Origin: an uncultured Flavobacteriales bacterium
Lineage (GTDB): Bacteria; Bacteroidota; Bacteroidia; Flavobacteriales_E; Vicingaceae
DNA: 12,853 nucleotides
Assembly (NCBI GenBank): GCA_913059105.1
Contig: CAJXRL010000053.1
Coordinates: 1 to 12,853, forward strand
Reading direction: 5' to 3'
Shown here piece by piece: positions 6,407 to 12,853 of the stretch. The notes under the pieces were generated by a model, which did not search any database, was not told the DNA's origin, and was given only the letters and a program-made list of their open reading frames with translations. Each line of letters begins with the position of its first letter. Positions within the stretch are counted from its first letter, which is position 1. The position numbers and the translations under genes were made by a program.

Positions 6407-7102
6407 TTACATCATACCTTCGTCCGCAAAACTATAGTATTTATCGTTGGCAACGATAATGTGATCGAGTACTCGAATATCCAATAACTTCCCCGCTTCA
6501 ACATTCTTTTTTGTCAATTGAATATCTGCCGCACTTGGAGTTAAATTACCTGATGGGTGATTATGACATAAAATAATACTAGATCCCAACTTTTCTAACG
6601 CGGGTTTAAAAATAAGTTTAGAGTCGGCAACTGTGCTAGCTACACCACCACTGCTCACTTTTGATTTATGAATCACTTTGTTTCCTTGATTCAAAATTAA
6701 GACCCAAAATTCTTCGTGTTTTAAATCAGACAATAGCGGCGCCATTATATCGTAAATATCTCCACTAGAGGTAATTTTTGGGTTCTTAATTACCTCTGTC
6801 AGCTTTCGTCTGCGGCCCAATTCCAAAGCTGCTGCAATGCTTATTGCTTTGGCCTCTCCAATGCCTTTAAATTTCGTCAATTCAGAAAGGTCAATCTTTC
6901 CCAATTCGTTTAAGTTGTTACGTACCGAAGCTAATATTCGTTTGGAAAGCTCTACAGCAGATTCTTCGGTATTTCCTGAACCAATTAATATCGCAATCAA
7001 TTCTGCATCACTGAGAGCTGACTTCCCTTTGAGTGCAAACTTTTCTCGAGGCCGATCTTCTTCTGCCCATGCTTTGATTGTTAAACTACCTTCATATCCC
7101 AT
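6407..7102 (-). CDS. radC: RadC family protein (HhH plus JAB/MPN domain)
   Basis: This 231-residue protein opens with the typical LTIKAWAEEDRPREK segment (7-21). A helix-hairpin-helix region around LTKFKGIGEAKAISIAAALELG (76-97) follows. The C-terminal JAB/MPN metalloprotease-like domain carries the full HxHx7SxxD signature: His180, His182, Ser190 and Asp193. Despite the name, a DNA repair role for RadC is doubtful, and its biochemical activity is unresolved. ATG 7100-7102 is preferred over an extension to 7156 because conserved RadC sequence begins about five residues later and the extra codons have no family match. It is the first gene of the long minus-strand cluster. Upstream on the minus strand, TTG-N18-TATTTTC (within about 7117-7144) is a weak promoter candidate. 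Confidence 0.94.
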   Translation of the reverse strand: MGYEGSLTIKAWAEEDRPREKFALKGKSALSDAELIAILIGSGNTEESAVELSKRILASVRNNLNELGKIDLSELTKFKGIGEAKAISIAAALELGRRRKLTEVIKNPKITSSGDIYDIMAPLLSDLKHEEFWVLILNQGNKVIHKSKVSSGGVASTVADSKLIFKPALEKLGSSIILCHNHPSGNLTPSAADIQLTKKNVEAGKLLDIRVLDHIIVANDKYYSFADEGMM

Positions 7103-7125
7103 TCGGGTTAAAATTAATAAGAAAA

Positions 7126-7133
7126 TATGTTTG
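7126..7133 (+). promoter_or_regulatory. Candidate -7 box for the LRR lipoprotein gene
   Basis: TATGTTTG matches the Bacteroidota -7 consensus TAnnTTTG exactly and lies 49 bp before the ATG at 7183, in the 80-bp gap between divergent radC and LRR genes. No clean TTG at -33 is seen, so this is only a candidate. A weaker radC promoter would overlap it on the other strand. Confidence 0.35.
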
Positions 7134-7182
7134 GAGTAATTATTGCAAGAGGCCAAAGGTCACTCAATTACGTCTAAGCCCT

Positions 7183-7929
7183 ATGAAATCAAAATATAAA
7201 TACATTATTCCTACATTATTTTTACTGGCTTGCCATCCTTATCAGAGCTATCAGGACAGTTTGCGTGAGCCTGAAAAAATAACAACACTCAGGTTATCTA
7301 ATGGCAATTTTATTACTACACCTCAGCGAATTGAAGAATTTGAAAATTTAGAAAAGCTTTTCCTCTTTGGGAATAAAATTAGAATTGTTGCTCCAGAAAT
7401 AGGTCAATTAAAAACGTTGAAAAGGTTAGTACTTAGTAACAACGACATTGATTCGTTACCTCCTGAAATTGGTCAATTAGAAAACTTAGAATTTCTTTCG
7501 CTAAGTGGGAATAATTTAAAACACTTACCACCTGAAATTGGAAATTTGAAAAAACTAAGAGTTCTTAAACTTCAATTTAACGACTTTTACACTTTACCGC
7601 CCGAAATTCAAGAATTAGAGAGTTTAGTTGAACTCTATGTAGATTACAACAACCTAACCCATTTACCACCAGAAATTGGTAACATTCCTAATTTAAGAAT
7701 ACTTTCTATTGCCCGGAACAATCTTGTTGAAATGCCAAAAGAAATAGGCAATCTTACCACTTTAACAGAATTAAATTTATATCGAAGTGGTGGTGCCTTG
7801 CAATTGCCAAATAATTTTTGCAAGCTGAAAAATTTAGATAATTTATACCTAGACGAAACTCAGATACCCCCAATTTGTATGTCATTCATGCCAAAACCTA
7901 CTTTTAGCATTAGTCGTTCTAACTATTAA
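7183..7929 (+). CDS. Leucine-rich-repeat lipoprotein
   Basis: This 248-residue protein begins with a lipoprotein signal: MKSKYKYIIPTLFLLAC, lipobox LLAC with Cys17 as the acylated residue. From about residue 36 it is a run of roughly seven or eight leucine-rich repeats of 23 residues. The unit is close to LxxLxLxxNxLxxLPPEIGxL, with LPPEIG repeated at 92-97, 115-120 and 161-166. This PEIG type of LRR makes a curved binding surface, so a protein- or ligand-binding role at the cell envelope is likely, but no partner is evident. ATG 7183 is chosen because it puts the signal peptide at the N-terminus; upstream in-frame codons encode no such signal. The gene is divergent from radC and ends in a TTAA shared with the convergent barrel-protein gene. 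Confidence 0.9.
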   Translation: MKSKYKYIIPTLFLLACHPYQSYQDSLREPEKITTLRLSNGNFITTPQRIEEFENLEKLFLFGNKIRIVAPEIGQLKTLKRLVLSNNDIDSLPPEIGQLENLEFLSLSGNNLKHLPPEIGNLKKLRVLKLQFNDFYTLPPEIQELESLVELYVDYNNLTHLPPEIGNIPNLRILSIARNNLVEMPKEIGNLTTLTELNLYRSGGALQLPNNFCKLKNLDNLYLDETQIPPICMSFMPKPTFSISRSNY

Positions 7930-8789
7930 TTCTTAGGACTAAAAATATAGAATCGGTAGCCCAAAACTAAAGATCGTTCTAAATACCAAATGGTTTGTTC
8001 AGCATGCGTATCTGATTTATCAGACTTTGGTGTAATAGCAATGTCCCACATAGAAGCAAAACCACCTTGCAGCGTGGCACGTGCAAAAAAGCGTCGATAA
8101 AATATTAATTCCGGAGCAATAAATGCATGAGCTCCAACCCCTGAAAAGTGCGGGCGGTCGTCGTTTTTAATACCAAATGTTACTGAATTTGTCCAAGGCA
8201 TGTCAACGCCAAAACCTATTCCTGACACAAGTTTTAATCCAATCTTTTCTTCATAAAGAGAATAGATCAAGTCGTGCCTTTCTATGTTAAAGTTCAACAC
8301 ATTCAACCCATCTGAATGCTCCATTTTCAAGTAAGAGTTGTCAATGGCTATTTTATCTCCATTTTGTAGCGTTCCATATCTTGATGAAATGTTATTATCG
8401 ATATTTCCACTAAAACTAGCAATTGAACCTTCTTTTGTTCTGTACTTCATGTGATCCCAACCTGCAGCAATAGCATACTTGTCATTCAGAAAAAATCCAA
8501 TTCTAAAATTAAACTGCGGAATGGTAAGCAGCGAGGGATCGTAATAATTGGGACCAAACTTACCCTGAGAAAGATCTGTAGCTTCTACATCTGACAAGGT
8601 AAAATTGTACCCAGGTCCTTTCCAAGTAATATCACTTTTTGCATAAGCACTTCTATTATAGCCCCAAAAGAAAAAGAATTTGTGCTTATTATTTGTGAGT
8701 GAAAAGTTCTTTGCTGAAGGACTTCCTTCTTGTGCTAGTGCCAAGCTAAACGCAAAAACAATTGTTACTAATAATGTTAAAGATTTCAC
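7926..8789 (-). CDS. Secreted outer-membrane beta-barrel-like protein, function unknown
   Basis: This 287-residue protein starts at GTG (8787-8789), immediately after the purL TAA. The GTG start is supported by the signal peptide it yields, MKSLTLLVTIVFAFSLALA, cleaved before Gln20. The mature protein is rich in alternating aromatic and polar stretches, as in transmembrane beta strands: HKFFFFWGYNRSAYA, FNFRIGFFLNDKYAIAAGWDHM, IGLKLVSGIGFGVDMPW, IFYRRFFARATLQGGF and SLVLGYRFYIF near the C-terminus. This suggests a small outer-membrane barrel of the OmpA/porin-like type, but I do not recognise the family. With no gap after purL, it is very likely translated from the purL transcript. Its stop overlaps that of the convergent LRR lipoprotein gene. 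Confidence 0.78.
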   Translation of the reverse strand: MKSLTLLVTIVFAFSLALAQEGSPSAKNFSLTNNKHKFFFFWGYNRSAYAKSDITWKGPGYNFTLSDVEATDLSQGKFGPNYYDPSLLTIPQFNFRIGFFLNDKYAIAAGWDHMKYRTKEGSIASFSGNIDNNISSRYGTLQNGDKIAIDNSYLKMEHSDGLNVLNFNIERHDLIYSLYEEKIGLKLVSGIGFGVDMPWTNSVTFGIKNDDRPHFSGVGAHAFIAPELIFYRRFFARATLQGGFASMWDIAITPKSDKSDTHAEQTIWYLERSLVLGYRFYIFSPKN

Positions 8790-11033
8790 TTAATTATTTG
8801 AAGTTAAATAATTTTCTAATGCACTGTCAAACTCATCCTTAGCCGCTTCAACAGTTCCGTAGCTTTCACCATCAATAATCATTTCAGTTCCTTTTACTGA
8901 ACCTAAAAGAGTATATCCGTCGGCATTTGCCGCATTTTCAAAGGCCTCTTTATTAGATGGATCTATTGAGATAACAACTCTACTTTGAGCTTCACCAAAT
9001 AAGTAAGCATCTTTTCTAAAGTTAGAATCTGTTGAAACCTCGAATCCTAAGTTGTTTGGCATTGACGCTTCCATTAAAGTCATAAATAATCCACCATCTG
9101 CGCAGTCGTGAGCGGATTCAACAATTCCTGACTTTATCATCGTTTTTAAAGTATCCTGCAAATTGTACTCTGTATCTAAATCGAAAAATGGGGCAGGTGA
9201 GTTTTTCTCTTTATGGAATGCATATAAATACTCAGATGAGTTAATATCATTTTTTGCTTCGCCCAACAAATAAATTAAGTCCCCTTCGTTTTGAAAAGCC
9301 AAAGTGGTAATGTTTTCTTTTGAAGGAACAATTCCCATCATTCCAATTGTTGGTGTTGGGAAAACAGGGACGTCTACTCCATTTTGTGCACTTTGATTAT
9401 AAAAACTTACGTTCCCACCTGTTACAGGTGTTTTGAATTTTAAACATGCTGCACTCATACCTTTAATCGCACCAACAAACTGCCAGTATACTTCTGGATT
9501 GTACGGGTTTCCAAAATTTAAGCAATTTGTAATTGCCGAAGGTTCTCCACCTGAACAAACAATATTTCTTGCTGACTCTGCTACAGCTATAGCACAGCCC
9601 TTTTCCGGGTCTGCATGTACATAACGAGCGTTACAGTCAACAGTAAAAGCTAAAGCTTTCTCGGTTTCTTTAATATTAACAACACCTGCATCAGTCGGTT
9701 TATTTGTGCTCATGTTAATTGTTCCCACCATACTGTCGTATTGCTCCATTACCCATTTCTTAGAGGCAATATTTGGGTGAGACCATAAAAATTTAGCTAC
9801 TGATTTTAAGTCTTTTGGTTCTTGAACTGAATCAATAGAGAATTTTTTATTCTCTTGATAATAAGCTGGTTCTTTGTATTCTCTGTCGTAAACAGGAGCT
9901 CCGCCACCTAATATTAATGATTCTGCAGGCACGTCCGCAACTTTAATCCCTTTCGCAAAATATTCTAGTCTGCCACCATCAGTTACTTCACCAATTTGCT
10001 TGCAATTCAAGTCCCACTTGTCAAAAATTGCTTCAACATCAGCTTCTCTTCCTTTTTTAACGACTACCAACATTCGCTCTTGCGACTCTGAAAGCAGAAT
10101 CTCAAATGGAAGCATGCCTTCTTGTCTGCACGGAACTTTATCTAAATCGATAATCATACCGAAACCTTCTTTGCCAGACATTTCAGAAGTTGAACAGGTA
10201 ATTCCTGCTGCTCCCATATCTTGCATTCCAATAATTGCATCAATTTCAGCTAATTCTAATGACGCTTCCAGTAATAATTTTTCCTGAAATGGATCTCCTA
10301 CTTGAACGGCAGGTAAATCTTCCATAGAATCTTCGTGAATATCTTTCGAAGCAAAAGCTGCTCCATGAATTCCATCTTTACCTGTTGAAGAACCAACAAT
10401 AAAAACAGGATTGCCTAGACCGTAACTTGTTGCAGAAATCATACCTCCCGTTTTCATAATTCCGGCAGACATCGCATTTACTAGTGGATTTGTGTTATAG
10501 CATTCATCAAAGAATAACTCTCCTCCTACAACTGGAATTCCAAATGAATTACCATAGTCTCCAATTCCTTTTACTACACCTTTAACTAGCCATTTAGTCC
10601 TATCCAAATTTATGTTGCCAAAACGCAAAGAGTTCAACTGAGCAATAGGTCTTGCACCCATAGTAAAGATGTCTCTATTGATGCCTCCCACTCCAGTTGC
10701 CGCACCTTGATACGGTTCTAATGCAGATGGATGATTGTGAGATTCAATTTTAAATGCGCAAGCCAATCCGTCACCTATATCTACTAATCCGGCATTTTCC
10801 TCACCGGCTTCTGCCAACATGTGTGGGCCTTCTTTAGGTAAGGTTTTTAACCACTTAATAGAGTTTTTGTAAGAACAATGTTCTGACCACATTACTGAGT
10901 AAATACTTACCTCAGTAAAGTTGGGAGTCCTTCCTAAAATCTCTTTAATATGTTCAAATTCTTCCTTTAGCAATCCTAGCTCCATTGCGGTTTCCAGACT
11001 TGCTTCAGCTAAATGGTTTTCGGTAGTTTCCAT
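8790..11033 (-). CDS. purL: Phosphoribosylformylglycinamidine synthase subunit PurL (small type)
   Basis: This 747-residue enzyme makes formylglycinamidine ribonucleotide (FGAM) from FGAR, ATP and ammonia in the fourth step of de novo purine synthesis. The length is that of small PurL, which works with separate PurQ (glutaminase) and PurS; neither is in this window. Motifs seen: MWSEHCSYK (48-56) with His52, the ATP/Mg and catalytic block KIESHNHPS (95-103), GAATGVGG (110-117), and later DMGAAGITCSTSEM and DCADGGL, typical of the AIRS/PurM-like domains. Two AIRS-like repeats are present and the frame is unbroken. ATG 11031-11033 is preferred over an extension to 11090, because the longer form would begin inside the promoter at 11062-11091. 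The gene is followed without gap by an outer-membrane protein gene. Confidence 0.97.
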   Translation of the reverse strand: METTENHLAEASLETAMELGLLKEEFEHIKEILGRTPNFTEVSIYSVMWSEHCSYKNSIKWLKTLPKEGPHMLAEAGEENAGLVDIGDGLACAFKIESHNHPSALEPYQGAATGVGGINRDIFTMGARPIAQLNSLRFGNINLDRTKWLVKGVVKGIGDYGNSFGIPVVGGELFFDECYNTNPLVNAMSAGIMKTGGMISATSYGLGNPVFIVGSSTGKDGIHGAAFASKDIHEDSMEDLPAVQVGDPFQEKLLLEASLELAEIDAIIGMQDMGAAGITCSTSEMSGKEGFGMIIDLDKVPCRQEGMLPFEILLSESQERMLVVVKKGREADVEAIFDKWDLNCKQIGEVTDGGRLEYFAKGIKVADVPAESLILGGGAPVYDREYKEPAYYQENKKFSIDSVQEPKDLKSVAKFLWSHPNIASKKWVMEQYDSMVGTINMSTNKPTDAGVVNIKETEKALAFTVDCNARYVHADPEKGCAIAVAESARNIVCSGGEPSAITNCLNFGNPYNPEVYWQFVGAIKGMSAACLKFKTPVTGGNVSFYNQSAQNGVDVPVFPTPTIGMMGIVPSKENITTLAFQNEGDLIYLLGEAKNDINSSEYLYAFHKEKNSPAPFFDLDTEYNLQDTLKTMIKSGIVESAHDCADGGLFMTLMEASMPNNLGFEVSTDSNFRKDAYLFGEAQSRVVISIDPSNKEAFENAANADGYTLLGSVKGTEMIIDGESYGTVEAAKDEFDSALENYLTSNN

Positions 11034-11061
11034 AGTATTTATAGGGCAATTTTGTACTCTG

Positions 11062-11091
11062 CAAAAGTAACTTTTTTTACACGGCTTCAAA
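11062..11091 (-). promoter_or_regulatory. purL promoter (Bacteroidota -33/-7 type)
   Basis: On the minus strand, TTTG (11088-11091) is followed after 18 bases by TACTTTTG (11062-11069), an exact match to TAnnTTTG. This fits the primary sigma factor consensus of Bacteroidota. Transcription would start near 11055, leaving a leader of about 20 bases before the ATG at 11033. No purine riboswitch-like structure fits in that leader. Confidence 0.6.
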
Positions 11092-11134
11092 CTGTAAATT
11101 CAACTTTTATTGCACGTTATTTTGCAGAATAAAC

Positions 11135-11142
11135 TACCTTTG
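11135..11142 (+). promoter_or_regulatory. Candidate -7 box before the EpsG/Wzy-like gene
   Basis: TACCTTTG matches TAnnTTTG, with a TTG at 11110-11112 at a rather long 22-base spacing. It ends only 6 bases before the ATG at 11149, so it would imply a nearly leaderless transcript or a later start codon. It is a weak candidate. Confidence 0.25.
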
Positions 11143-11148
11143 GATTCT

Positions 11149-12414
11149 ATGGTTTTGGGCTACATCTCACTATTTTTAATGATTATCTTATTTATCTTTT
11201 GGATGAATGAAAGTTCATTTTTTTCCTTCGGAAGTTTACCTAAAAAGTACAGTTACATTGCTCTAATTTTTAAAATTTGCTCTGGGATAGCGCTATGGTT
11301 CGTCTACACGTATTATTATACGGATAGAGTTAACGCTGATATCTATAAGTATTTTAACGATGCAGCTCACTTGTTTCAATCTACCCATGATGATTGGTTC
11401 TTAAAACTTAAAATCTTAACCGGTATTCAAAATGACGTGGAAATTAAAAGCATTTTAGTTGACACTAATTTCTGGGACAGTAATTCCGAACTATTTTTTA
11501 ATGACAACAGAACTCTGATTCGAGTTCATATAGCTTTATTGCACTTTTCAGGTGGACTTTATTTCTTTCATGTGCTTTTCTTCTCTATTATTTCTTTTAT
11601 TGGTTCTACCGCACTTTTTCACTTTTTTAAGCGCAATTCATCAATTCCAGATTGGGCCCTATTTATTTGCTGTTGTTGCATTCCGTCTGTTTTATTTTGG
11701 GCCTCGGCTCCTTTGAAAGAAAGTTTAATCATTTTCGGTTTGGGTATTTTCCTTTTTGGAATTCAACGGACCAAGGAAAAAAAGAATGGTAACTCATTTC
11801 TATTGTTAGCCCTTGGTCTGCTTACTCTAATTAGCATAAAAAATTATATACTGCTTGCTCTGCTTCCCGGACTTTTGTTTTGGTTAACCACCGTTGGCAA
11901 GAAAAAACGAAGTATTCAATTAAAGTTTATTTGGATTCACCTGTTACTAGCAACAATTCTACTTTCAGACAAAGTAATAAATGCGCTATCACAAAAACAA
12001 ATTCAATTTAAATCACTGATCGAAAAGAGTGGAGCTAATAGCGCAATCGACATAGGTTCATTTGATTCATTCTTTAGTTTGACTTACGTCTTACCTCAAG
12101 CACTTTTCAACGTTCTAATTCGCCCAATTTATCCGCTAAATTTGAACCCATTATCACTTTTTGCAGCAGCAGAACACCTGTCTTTTGTTGCCCTTCTTTT
12201 TCTGCCGTTTTTCTTCAAAAGAACAACTACCACCAGTGAACAAAGGCTGGCTCTTTTTTGTATCTCTTTTGTTGTAGTTGGAAGTTGCATTATAGGATTA
12301 ACCGTGCCTGTTTTAGGAGGAATAATTCGTTATAAAGTTCCATTGATTCCATTTTATTTAGTAGCCATTCTTACTTTCGTCAACTTTTCTAAAATAGCTC
12401 CCAAACTCAAATGA
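11149..12414 (+). CDS. Polytopic membrane protein, EpsG/Wzy polymerase-like
   Basis: This 421-residue integral membrane protein has about ten to twelve hydrophobic segments, for example residues 3-20, 36-57, 136-160, 170-207, 216-247, 259-273, 308-325, 343-357, 367-386 and 397-412. A large polar loop follows the second segment, with DIYKYFND (64-71) and FWDSNSELFFNDNRTLIRVH (108-127). A further pattern is PSVLFWASAPLKESL (179-193). This topology and the aromatic Asp-rich loop resemble EpsG-type or O-antigen polymerase (Wzy-like) proteins, so a role in surface glycan assembly is plausible but unproven. No glycosyltransferase genes adjoin it. ATG 11149 is taken as start; a TTG at 11110 would add 13 residues. 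It overlaps the next gene by ATGA. Confidence 0.75.
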   Translation: MVLGYISLFLMIILFIFWMNESSFFSFGSLPKKYSYIALIFKICSGIALWFVYTYYYTDRVNADIYKYFNDAAHLFQSTHDDWFLKLKILTGIQNDVEIKSILVDTNFWDSNSELFFNDNRTLIRVHIALLHFSGGLYFFHVLFFSIISFIGSTALFHFFKRNSSIPDWALFICCCCIPSVLFWASAPLKESLIIFGLGIFLFGIQRTKEKKNGNSFLLLALGLLTLISIKNYILLALLPGLLFWLTTVGKKKRSIQLKFIWIHLLLATILLSDKVINALSQKQIQFKSLIEKSGANSAIDIGSFDSFFSLTYVLPQALFNVLIRPIYPLNLNPLSLFAAAEHLSFVALLFLPFFFKRTTTTSEQRLALFCISFVVVGSCIIGLTVPVLGGIIRYKVPLIPFYLVAILTFVNFSKIAPKLK

Positions 12415-12805
12415 AAATCATCTACTTTTCTCTTATTAGCTTTTTCTTACTGCTTATGAATTCTTGTTATTATACTGAAACTGCCGATTTATTAATTCAC
12501 AATGCTAAGATTTATTCAGTCAATGATAATTTTGATGTTTTTGAAGCAATGGCCATTAAAGATGGTAAAATCATTGACTTAGGGCCAAACAACGAATTGA
12601 AGAATAGATATCAATCGAAAGAAGTAATAGATGCTCAGCTGAAAACAATTTACCCTGGTCTTATTGATGCGCATTGCCACTTCTTGTGGTACGGCAACAC
12701 TTTCAACGAAGTTGATTTAGTTGGCTCGAAAAGCTGGGAAGAGGTTCTGGAAAGAATAAAAACATTCTCAAAAAATAATAAAAATGAATGGATAGTAGGT
12801 AGAGG
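12411..12805 (+). CDS. Amidohydrolase lipoprotein, YtcJ-like (3' truncated by contig end)
   Basis: Only the first 131 codons are genomic; from 12806 the sequence is adapter. A lipoprotein signal, MKIIYFSLISFFLLLMNSC with Cys19 as the likely acylated residue, is followed by ADLLIHNAKIYSVND (25-39) and the small beta-sandwich region of metal-dependent amidohydrolases (AMAIKDGKIIDLG). The metal-binding motif PGLIDAHCHF (82-91) gives His88 and His90. EWIVGRG at the end is the YtcJ-type signature, normally followed by Trp-Asp. The family hydrolyses amide or similar bonds with a bound metal, usually in about 550 residues, so three quarters is missing. The substrate is unknown. ATG overlaps the upstream TGA, so it is co-transcribed with the EpsG/Wzy-like gene. 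The frame runs on through the adapter as a false C-terminus. Confidence 0.9.
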
Positions 12806-12853
12806 CTGTCTCTTATACACATCTGACGCTGCCGACGATCTACTCTGTGTAGA
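12806..12853 (-). other. Residual Illumina Nextera adapter with i5 index
   Basis: Bases 12806-12838 are the reverse complement of the Nextera Read-1 transposase adapter. The 19-bp mosaic end is at 12806-12824. Bases 12839-12846 (TCTACTCT) sit where the i5 index should be and equal the reverse complement of AGAGTAGA, which I recall as Nextera index 504. The last seven bases (GTGTAGA) match the start of the reversed P5 sequence. This is read-through into adapter, not genome. Confidence 0.98.

Noticed and set aside
11034..11090. A longer N-terminus for PurL starting at 11090.
   Set aside because: The extra codons lie over the well-matched promoter (11062-11091), and conserved PurL sequence begins after the ATG at 11033.
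11034..11148. A purine riboswitch or other leader RNA before purL.
   Set aside because: The predicted leader is only about 20 bases, too short for a known purine-sensing riboswitch.
1..12853. A Tn5-like transposon, because 19-bp Tn5 mosaic ends lie in inverted orientation at both ends of the window.
   Set aside because: Both ends carry the engineered Nextera adapter tail, and the right one also has an index and P5 sequence. No transposase gene is present. It is library-preparation sequence.

Overview
The window is an AT-rich contig from a Bacteroidota (Bacteroidetes) bacterium, probably a metagenomic or draft assembly. This placement rests on a type IX secretion C-terminal sorting domain (674-1726), the Bacteroidota-type DAHP synthase/chorismate mutase fusion, the DUF7033-type polysaccharide deacetylase protein, Bacteroidota-style lipoprotein signals, and promoter boxes of the TTG / TAnnTTTG type. 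The genus cannot be read from the sequence. The genomic part is 32..12805. Both outer ends are Illumina Nextera adapter (1-31 and 12806-12853), so the last gene is cut short by adapter, not by biology.

Layout. (i) 32-642: palindromic interspersed repeats on both sides of a small GIY-YIG nuclease-family gene (156-443, minus). A 77-bp repeat lies on each side of the gene in the same orientation, and a 69-bp partner repeat is also present twice. (ii) 674-7102: a tight run of minus-strand genes, transcribed radC, polysaccharide deacetylase-like, upp, small membrane protein, YjjG-like HAD nucleotidase, DAHP synthase/chorismate mutase, ABM-family monooxygenase, a probable 56-residue protein, and a T9SS-secreted protein. 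Junctions are overlapping (ATGA, TAATG) or 2-33 bp apart, except perhaps before the last gene, so this looks like one long operon or an operon with internal promoters. (iii) 7183-7929: a divergent plus-strand leucine-rich-repeat lipoprotein. (iv) 7926-11033: minus-strand purL and a secreted beta-barrel-like protein whose GTG start directly follows the purL stop. The barrel gene and the LRR gene converge on a shared TTAA stop. (v) 11149-12805: plus-strand polytopic membrane protein (EpsG/Wzy-like), overlapping by ATGA the start of a YtcJ-like amidohydrolase lipoprotein that is truncated at the contig end.

How the genes fit together. Most are housekeeping: purine synthesis (purL), pyrimidine salvage and nucleotide clean-up (upp, yjjG), entry to aromatic amino acid synthesis (DAHPS-CM), and DNA maintenance (radC). 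They are mixed with envelope and surface proteins of unknown role. I see no phage, defence island, CRISPR, rRNA or tRNA. The most distinctive feature is the repeat-flanked GIY-YIG gene. I did not find convincing evidence for a large undescribed system.
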